Positions 1-5,080 of a DNA stretch of 5,080 bases are shown here, piece after piece. The first letter of the stretch is position 1. Each line of letters begins with the position of its first letter. The translations under genes were made by a program, and so were the position numbers. This stretch comes from Chitinophagaceae bacterium (GTDB lineage: Bacteria > Bacteroidota > Bacteroidia > Chitinophagales > Chitinophagaceae). Where the stretch lies: positions 1 through 5,080 of the forward strand of contig JAOQAL010000620.1 in NCBI GenBank assembly GCA_025963615.1. The letters run 5' to 3'. The notes beneath the pieces were generated by a model. It was not told the DNA's origin. It did not search any database and saw nothing but the letters and a program-made list of their open reading frames with translations.

Positions 1-84
1 ATTCTGGCTGAACTGTTATGCTCATATCTTATAAAATCGCAGGAGCCCTTTTTGGATAAGCAAAGCCTAAAAAAAGTTTATTAA
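1..84 (+). CDS. Possible 3' end of an upstream gene (partial, unrecognised)
   Basis: The first frame is open from the left edge to a TAA at 82-84, giving 27 residues that end in QSLKKVY. The stretch starts ILAELLCSYLIK and has an amphipathic, protein-like composition. The other two forward frames stop early, at about 9-11 and 32-34. Nothing in it identifies a family. An open frame of 27 codons can occur by chance, so this is a weak call. No terminator-like hairpin follows the stop, and the next frame opens within six bases. An alternative is that the left edge holds the start of a minus-strand gene, since an ATG reads leftward from position 25. Confidence 0.3.
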   Translation: MLAELLCSYLIKSQEPFLDKQSLKKVY

Positions 85-89
85 ATTGA

Positions 90-443
90 ACGAATTTTCA
101 CGGATATGTTTTGCGCAGATTGGAAAAGCGTGCCTTTTACTTTTTTATTCAACAATCCAAGTATATTGAAGATGCTGGATTTAACACATGCCATAAATAC
201 TATCAAAATTTCTGGAATGCGCGCTATTTTCCAGCGCTCATAGAAGTGGAAAAAACACGCTACCCAACTATTGAATTTATAAAAAAATCATTATTCGGAA
301 ATTCTGGAGTAATTCTTATTCCAGTCCCTTTTAACCGCGTCGATGGTTTTCAGGAAGCATTTTATGGACGACCTGAAGCATTTGCCACCGCGCTGGTCTT
401 CCCGGTTTTCAAGGCCCGAAGCATCCCCCTGGAGGAATATTAG
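90..443 (+). pseudogene. Remnant of a class I SAM-dependent methyltransferase (C-terminal part only)
   Basis: The frame is open from 90 to a TAG at 441-443; the first usable start is a TTG at 111, which would give 110 residues. Counting from that TTG, roughly residues 30-90 carry a run that fits the C-terminal region of small class I SAM-dependent methyltransferases as I recall it: NFWNARYFPAL, then a segment with RYPTIEFIKKSL, then VILIPVPFN followed by VDGFQEAFYGRPEAF. In that family an aromatic RY-x-P segment precedes a P-x-L helix, a strand ending in P-V-P, and a DGF-x-x-A-[FY]-x-RPEA motif. Family members are about 230-270 residues. The SAM-binding Rossmann half with its glycine-rich motif I is missing here, and the expected tail after RPEA is replaced by unrelated residues. 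No ribosome binding site precedes the TTG. Such a fragment could not bind SAM, so I treat it as a decayed gene. The family assignment rests on remembered motifs, not on a search. Confidence 0.5.
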
Positions 444-619
444 GTCTACTCCAAAGGCCGCATCTACGCAGGCGTGCCATGGTCTATTCTATTCCGCCCT
501 TCTTACCCTGTAACCCGCTGGGGAATTGATTTTTGGTTCCCATAACCTTTGACATTCCCGAATGGGTTCCCTCCTGTGATTCGTCTATAGCAGACTGGGA
601 GAAAACCGTCGACAACTAG
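376..619 (+). pseudogene. GC-rich broken coding segment of unknown origin
   Basis: Composition changes sharply in this region: 381-440 is about 58% G+C and 441-500 about 55%, against about 28% for 241-300. The methyltransferase-like frame continues through the TAG at 441-443 and stays open for another 33 codons to a TAA at 543-545, reading through VYSKGRIYAGVPW and on to GIDFWFP. A second frame, open from 530 to a TAG at 617-619, then reads ITFDIPEWVPS followed by CDSSIADWEKTVDN. Read end to end, the two look like one protein C-terminus with a nonsense codon and a frame change between them. I do not recognise the family. No start codon with a leader is evident, and the opposite strand shows nothing better. 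The segment may be debris from a different gene joined to the methyltransferase remnant. Confidence 0.3.
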
Positions 620-636
620 TTTATGGTTCTGGCAAA

Positions 637-666
637 TTTGACAATAATTTTTTTGAAATAATCTGC
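637..666 (+). promoter_or_regulatory. Possible weak Bacteroidota-type promoter for the susC-susD pair
   Basis: The 620-726 stretch is AT-rich and non-coding, and is the natural place for the promoter of the transporter pair. TTTG at 637-640 matches the Bacteroidota -33 element. Eighteen bases later TAATCTGC (659-666) is a poor match to the -7 consensus TAnnTTTG, keeping the TA and one further base. Transcription from here would leave a 5' leader of roughly 50-55 bases. An alternative pairing is TTTG at 652-655 with TAACTTAG at 678-685, but its 22-bp spacer is long. No operator or clear hairpin is visible in the leader. This is a consensus guess only. Confidence 0.22.
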
Positions 667-726
667 GCTCAATTCCTTAACTTAGTTTTTTGAAATCACC
701 TATAACCCAAACAAAACTGCTTATTT

Positions 727-3700
727 ATGCTTGCCTACCTGTTTACCGCTAAAGATAATCGTATTGGCATACGGCGTTCTGCATCGCCTTTAAAATTTCT
801 ATTTCTATTTTTTTTACCATCAATTCTCTGCGGCTTAACATTGTCCGCACAGTCCGTTTCGGTCAAAGGAATTATTTTAAATGAAAGTGGAGTTCCATTG
901 CAAGGTGTTAGTGTTTCCGAAAAGGGTACAGCAAATGGTACAACCTCCAATGCATCGGGAAATTTTAGTATTACAGTTGCATCATCAGCATCTGTATTGG
1001 TTTTTTCCCATTCCGGCTATATCGCCCAGGAACAAGTTGCCGGCTCGGGGGCTAATATTGAAATAAAGCTGGCACCCGATGAAAAGAGGCAGGCGCTTGA
1101 TGAAGTAGTCGTAATTGGCTATGGTACACAAAAAAAGAAGGATTTAACCGGTGCTGTAGGCTCCATATCAAGAAAAGATTTTGCCAATAAGCCTTTTACA
1201 AGCCCGGACCAGATTTTGACTGGCCGTATAGCGGGCGTTAATATCACAAATCGTAGTGGAGATCCCGGGGCTCCGATTGAAGTACGCATACGTGGTATCG
1301 GTACTGCAGGGAATAACCAGCCGCTTTGGATAATTGATGGGGTGCCTGTTGCAACAAATACAAGTACAATAACAGTAAACACATCCAGTGCCACTGAATC
1401 GAACCCTTTGTCCGGGATTAACCCAAGCGATATTGAAAGTATAGACGTACTAAAAGATGCTTCCGCCACGGCTATCTATGGCGCCCGTGCAAATAACGGT
1501 GTTATATTAGTAACTACTAAACGGGGTAAAGCAGGTATTGCCACCTTGAGTTATGATGGATATGTAGGTGTACAGGCCATTCAAAAAAATAAGTTATTTG
1601 ATGTGTTGAATACAGAACAGTATATCAAATATCAACAAGACGAATTTGGTAATGATTATTCAGCTTTTGCCAGCCAACCAACGGTAGATTGGCAGGATTT
1701 GGTGTTTAAAAAGGGTTTTGCAACCACCCATAATCTAACCATATCTGGTGGAAATCAAAATAGCACGTATAGTTTTGGCGGTGGTTATTTTAAACAAGAG
1801 GGTGTTCAGTTAGCCCAAAACTTCACCCGTTATTCTGCTAAGGCAACCGCTGATGCGAAAGTTGGTAATTACATTAAATTTGGTGAGTCCTTTCTGTTGA
1901 GTAGAACAGAAAGACAAGCACAGTCAGAAGAAACAGCTAATTCCGGAGCCGGTGCTACCAGGAATGCTCCTTTCTTTCAACCATATACTTCAACGGGCGC
2001 ATATAATCCTGCCAATAATGCTACTACAGGCGGTGCTCCTGCGCAAAACCTTCTTTGGCAAAATGATCCCGCAGCAGGCTATACTAAAATGAGGTATAAT
2101 AAAATATTAGGTAGTTTGTACGGGGAACTTGAACCGATAAAAGGCTTAAAATATAAAGCCACCCTGGGTATTGATTATAATGAAGCAACAGGTTTGTTTT
2201 ATCAGGCGCCGGTTGCTTTTGATGGTACTAACCCAAGACTCGCAATCCTCGTAAATGAGCAGCCAAAAGAAGCTACCCTTACGTTGGCCAATACCATTAC
2301 TTATGATAAGACTTTCGGAAAAAGTAAGATAACTGCTTTAATAGGATACGAGCAGACCAGCTACCTTATACGCAGGTTAAGGGTACAGGGAAATGGCCTG
2401 TTTAACCCTCCTTTAGGCATAGCTGGGGGCTCAAACGCTTTCGGAACTTCAGAAACCGCTGACAACTGGAATATCCAGGGTAAAATGGCCCGTTTGTTTT
2501 ATTCATACGACGACAGGTACCTGTTAACAGCTACCATCAGGCAGGATAAATCATCCAGGTTTGCCAAAGAAAATAATACTGGTACTTTTCCATCCTTCGC
2601 TTTAGGCTGGAGGCTTAGTGAAGAGGGCTTTTTAAAAAATTCAAAGCTATTCAACGACTTAAAACTCAGAGTTGGTTGGGGCGAATCAGGCAACCAATTT
2701 ACGGGTACCAACTTTTCATACCTGCCTGCACTTAGCAGTTTTGTTAAGTATGTGGTCGGCAAAGGTACCCAAACCATTGCAACAGGATACGCCCCGGTAC
2801 TGTTCGCTAACCCTGACTTAAGATGGGAAACAGCCATCCAAACAAATATCGGGCTTGACTTCTCAATGCTTAATTTCAAACTAAGCGGTTCTATTGATTA
2901 TTTCAGCAGAACTACAAAAGATTTGCTGATGAGCGTTCCTGTAGCATTAACCACCGGCTTTTTCCAGTTTGCTGATTTAAACTCAGGTACTTTAACAAAC
3001 AAGGGGATTGAGCTCACCGTAAATTATAGAGACAAAATAGGAGATATTAGCTACAATATTGGCGGCAATTTTACCTATGTAAAAAATGAGTTTACAAAAC
3101 TTCCTGACGGAATTGATTATATACAGCTTAACGATAAGCGGATTTCAGTGGGCAGACCGCTGGGTTATTTTTACGGATATAAAACCGAAGGCATTTACCA
3201 AAGCGATGCCGAAGTGCCCACGACCCCAGGTTACACAGGTGCACAGGCAGGAGATATCAAATTTGTAGATGTAAATGGAGATAAAAGTTTAACCGATGCC
3301 GACAGGACTTATTTAGGTAGCCCGATTCCCAGATTCTATTATGGAATAAACCTTGGGGCTAATTATAAGGCATTTGACTTGTCTATTGTAGTGCAAGGCG
3401 TAGGTAAGTACACCGTATATGATGGCACCGTTGCAGGCCTCGAAAGTATGAGTGGTGCCGATAATCAAAGCACTGCTGTGTTGGGAAGATGGACAGCTGC
3501 TAGTCCAAGTAAATCCATGCCCCGTGCCAACAGTAATTATAATAATAATGCTGGATTTTCAGATCGGTTTTTAGAAAATGCAGCATTTGCCCGTATAAAA
3601 AACCTGCAATTAGGGTATAGCTTGAAAACGATCTCTACTATAACTAACGGAGTTATTTCTTATGCACGATTTTATATAGGCGTGTCAAACCTTTTTACAT

Positions 3701-3843
3701 TTACAAAGTATAAAGGTTTTGATCCTGAAGTTACCCGGCAGCAAAGTTTTGCCGGTGGGGAAAACCAGTTTTTAAATGGATATGATAATGGTAATGCGCC
3801 ACAGCCAAGAATGTTTCAGTTTGGATGGCAAATCAATTTTTAA
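727..3843 (+). CDS. SusC/RagA-family TonB-dependent outer-membrane transporter
   Basis: This is a complete 1038-residue SusC-like receptor, within the usual 950-1100 range; the family imports nutrients across the outer membrane using TonB-ExbBD energy, in complex with a SusD lipoprotein. The signal peptide has a basic n-region of about 23 residues (RIGIRR, then K23), a hydrophobic core from F24, and likely cleavage after LTLSA (A41-Q42). Residues 44-117 form the carboxypeptidase-regulatory-like beta-sandwich (VSVKGIILNESGVPLQGVSV). The TonB box DEVVVIGYG is at 125-133. The plug follows (about 139-265), including LWIIDGVPV, the SusC signature INPSDIESIDVLKDASATAI and YGARANNGVILVTTKRG. The rest is the beta-barrel, with family-typical FPSFALGWRLSEE (621-633), NPDLRWE (695-701) and an acidic loop DVNGDKSLTDAD (848-859), ending in FGWQINF with the terminal Phe expected for BAM insertion. 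The ATG at 727 is the only Met codon near the signal peptide, and an in-frame TAA lies at 703-705. There is no Shine-Dalgarno sequence, only an A-rich leader, as is common in this phylum. No STN domain is present. The substrate cannot be inferred. Confidence 0.97.
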   Translation: MLAYLFTAKDNRIGIRRSASPLKFLFLFFLPSILCGLTLSAQSVSVKGIILNESGVPLQGVSVSEKGTANGTTSNASGNFSITVASSASVLVFSHSGYIAQEQVAGSGANIEIKLAPDEKRQALDEVVVIGYGTQKKKDLTGAVGSISRKDFANKPFTSPDQILTGRIAGVNITNRSGDPGAPIEVRIRGIGTAGNNQPLWIIDGVPVATNTSTITVNTSSATESNPLSGINPSDIESIDVLKDASATAIYGARANNGVILVTTKRGKAGIATLSYDGYVGVQAIQKNKLFDVLNTEQYIKYQQDEFGNDYSAFASQPTVDWQDLVFKKGFATTHNLTISGGNQNSTYSFGGGYFKQEGVQLAQNFTRYSAKATADAKVGNYIKFGESFLLSRTERQAQSEETANSGAGATRNAPFFQPYTSTGAYNPANNATTGGAPAQNLLWQNDPAAGYTKMRYNKILGSLYGELEPIKGLKYKATLGIDYNEATGLFYQAPVAFDGTNPRLAILVNEQPKEATLTLANTITYDKTFGKSKITALIGYEQTSYLIRRLRVQGNGLFNPPLGIAGGSNAFGTSETADNWNIQGKMARLFYSYDDRYLLTATIRQDKSSRFAKENNTGTFPSFALGWRLSEEGFLKNSKLFNDLKLRVGWGESGNQFTGTNFSYLPALSSFVKYVVGKGTQTIATGYAPVLFANPDLRWETAIQTNIGLDFSMLNFKLSGSIDYFSRTTKDLLMSVPVALTTGFFQFADLNSGTLTNKGIELTVNYRDKIGDISYNIGGNFTYVKNEFTKLPDGIDYIQLNDKRISVGRPLGYFYGYKTEGIYQSDAEVPTTPGYTGAQAGDIKFVDVNGDKSLTDADRTYLGSPIPRFYYGINLGANYKAFDLSIVVQGVGKYTVYDGTVAGLESMSGADNQSTAVLGRWTAASPSKSMPRANSNYNNNAGFSDRFLENAAFARIKNLQLGYSLKTISTITNGVISYARFYIGVSNLFTFTKYKGFDPEVTRQQSFAGGENQFLNGYDNGNAPQPRMFQFGWQINF

Positions 3844-3875
3844 AGGATATCAAACGCACGTATAAATATTATTAT

Positions 3876-5080
3876 ATGAATATGAAAAAAAGATTTATTA
3901 TACCTCTTTTTTTGTTGGTTTTAGTCGGCACAGGCACTACAGTAATTGTTGTATCCTGCAATAAGCTCAACTTAACACCATTGGATAAAACGACCACCGC
4001 TACTTTTTTTAATACAAAACCTGATTTTGACGGAGGTCTGTTTGCAGCCTACTCTTCTATGCAGGATTTGTGGGCGGTAAACAGCGCCACTTCTTTTGGT
4101 GGTCATAATGGCTGGGGTTCATTTTGGGTAGTAAGTATGCTCGCCAGTGATGATGTAGAACCCAACTCCGCCGATATTACTCCTGATGGAGAATTAGTGG
4201 ATGTAGAGGCATTAAACTTAAAAGCTACAAACAGGTTTGTTTACACGGTATATGCAGAAACATACGAAGGAATAAACAGGGCCAATATTGTTTTAGAGCA
4301 GGTTGAAAATGGCAAAAACAATCTTACCGATGCCGAAAAAAAGGCCGTCATAGCAGAAGCAAAATTTATAAGAGGGTTCTTTCATTTCCTGGCTGCCCAG
4401 ATATGGAAAACAGCCCCGATAGTAACAGAAACAGCGAAGACGCTTCAACAAACATATACAAACGGCGACCCAACGGCGTTGTTACAGGCCAGTTTGGATG
4501 ACTTCAAGGTCGCAGCCCAGGATTTACCGGCAACATGGGATGATGCCAATACAGGGCGTGCTACCAAATGGACAGCCCGGGCATATGAAGGAAAAGTGGA
4601 TGTGTGGATGAAAAAATGGGATGATGCGGTAGTGGCTTTTGAAGATGTTGAAAAAAATGCCGGCTATGATTTGCTGCCGAATTATGAAGATGAATTTGCT
4701 ATAGCCAATGAAAATAGTATTGAATCAGTTTTTGAAGTTCAGTTTGGCGGGCCTTATTCAGATGATAACAGCTGGATACTGGACGATAACGGAAATGAAG
4801 ATTTTAAATCCACCCAGGGCACAACCCGGCCATGGTTTTTTGTATTACGTACGGATGCAGGAGCACAAGGCTGGTATGCACCCACTCAAAAACTGAAAGA
4901 TTTGTTTGACGAGGAACCAACTGACAAAAGGCTGCCGGCATCTATGTACTATGTAAATGGAGAAGATTATACTACCTATGTGTCGGGTGGAAATCAGGTT
5001 ACAGCAGATGTGTTTACCCCGGCATTTTCTTCTACGGGTCTTGCCATTAAAAAGTATTTGGGCAGCAAAAATACTGATCC
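3876..5080 (+). CDS. SusD/RagB-family outer-membrane lipoprotein (3' truncated by window end)
   Basis: The frame is open from 3876 to the right edge with 401 codons visible and no stop; family members are usually 450-600 residues, so the C-terminus lies outside. SusD-like proteins are cell-surface lipoproteins that cap the SusC barrel and bind its ligand. A basic start (MNMKKR) and hydrophobic core lead to a lipobox VVSC with the lipidated Cys at residue 28. The mature N-terminus NKLNLTPLDKTT is typical of the family. About 29-215 is the SusD-like N-terminal TPR region, with the helix AEAKFIRGFFHFLAAQIW (160-177) and PIV after it. RATKWTARAYEGKVDVWMKKW (about 228-248) is the conserved second TPR helix pair. 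The RagB/SusD C-terminal domain begins near 280 with NSIESVFEVQF and continues with GWYAPTQKLKDLF and DKRLPA. A second ATG at 3882 in the same frame could also serve as start. The gene follows susC after a 32-bp AT-rich gap without a terminator, so the two are very likely co-transcribed. Confidence 0.95.
   Translation, partial: MNMKKRFIIPLFLLVLVGTGTTVIVVSCNKLNLTPLDKTTTATFFNTKPDFDGGLFAAYSSMQDLWAVNSATSFGGHNGWGSFWVVSMLASDDVEPNSADITPDGELVDVEALNLKATNRFVYTVYAETYEGINRANIVLEQVENGKNNLTDAEKKAVIAEAKFIRGFFHFLAAQIWKTAPIVTETAKTLQQTYTNGDPTALLQASLDDFKVAAQDLPATWDDANTGRATKWTARAYEGKVDVWMKKWDDAVVAFEDVEKNAGYDLLPNYEDEFAIANENSIESVFEVQFGGPYSDDNSWILDDNGNEDFKSTQGTTRPWFFVLRTDAGAQGWYAPTQKLKDLFDEEPTDKRLPASMYYVNGEDYTTYVSGGNQVTADVFTPAFSSTGLAIKKYLGSKNTD

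Noticed and set aside
1..25. Possible leftward gene start: ATG reading on the minus strand from position 25 off the left edge
   Set aside because: Only eight codons are visible, with no family clue and no clear ribosome binding site, so it cannot be separated from chance. The forward frame to 84 is slightly better supported.
106..243. ATG-initiated 45-codon forward frame starting MFCADWKSVPF
   Set aside because: It overlaps the methyltransferase-like frame, which carries the recognisable motifs. The short frame shows none and has no ribosome binding site.
521..571. Short inverted repeat GGGAA/TTCCC (521-541) and a repeated GGTTCCC (535-541 and 565-571), considered as a terminator or operator
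   Set aside because: The stem is only about five pairs with an 11-base loop and no following T-run, and the 7-bp repeat lies inside sequence that reads as coding debris. Both are expected by chance.
735..950. Minus-strand frame over the start of the SusC gene
   Set aside because: It overlaps the signal peptide and N-terminal domain coding, and its translation is low-complexity and unrecognisable.
1119..1469. 116-codon open frame on the minus strand
   Set aside because: It lies antisense inside the SusC plug region, whose sense translation is unmistakable. It has no recognisable motif and no leader of its own.
2499..2879. 126-codon open frame on the minus strand
   Set aside because: It is antisense to conserved SusC barrel sequence (FPSFALGWRLSEE, NPDLRWE), and its translation looks like a codon-bias shadow.
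3841..3850. AAAGGA-like purine stretch after the SusC stop, considered as the SusD ribosome binding site
   Set aside because: It is nearly 30 bases upstream of the ATG at 3876, far outside the usual 5-10 base spacing. Bacteroidota genes often lack a Shine-Dalgarno sequence.

Overview
The window looks like chromosomal DNA of a member of the Bacteroidota, probably an environmental Sphingobacteriia/Chitinophagia-type organism. The evidence is a complete SusC-family TonB-dependent receptor followed directly by a SusD-family lipoprotein, a pairing essentially confined to this phylum, together with AT-rich leaders that lack strong Shine-Dalgarno sequences. Genus and nutrient substrate cannot be read from the sequence.

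Layout. Positions 1-84 hold an open frame that enters from the left edge and stops at 82-84; it may be the 3' end of an upstream gene. Positions 90-443 hold a frame whose middle strongly resembles the C-terminal part of a class I SAM-dependent methyltransferase. The N-terminal SAM-binding half is absent and the similarity stops abruptly, so I read it as a gene remnant. From about 376 to 619 the DNA is much more GC-rich and reads like broken coding sequence in two frames, of unrecognised origin. Positions 620-726 are an AT-rich, non-coding leader with a possible weak Bacteroidota-type promoter. Positions 727-3843 encode the full SusC-like outer-membrane transporter (1038 aa). After a 32-bp AT-rich gap, the SusD-like lipoprotein starts at 3876 and runs off the right edge at 5080 with 401 codons visible.

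How the genes work together. SusC-type proteins form a 22-strand beta-barrel in the outer membrane and SusD-type lipoproteins sit on it as an extracellular lid. Together they capture an oligomeric nutrient (often a glycan, sometimes a peptide) and import it with TonB energy. The short same-strand spacing implies co-transcription. The receptor lacks an N-terminal STN signalling domain, so it is probably not itself the sensor of a FecR/ECF-sigma relay. Enzymes that would reveal the substrate must lie downstream, outside the window.

I found no tRNA, rRNA, CRISPR array, insertion-sequence end or convincing terminator. The main oddity is the decayed, compositionally mosaic 90-619 region. Nothing here supports claiming a new biological system.
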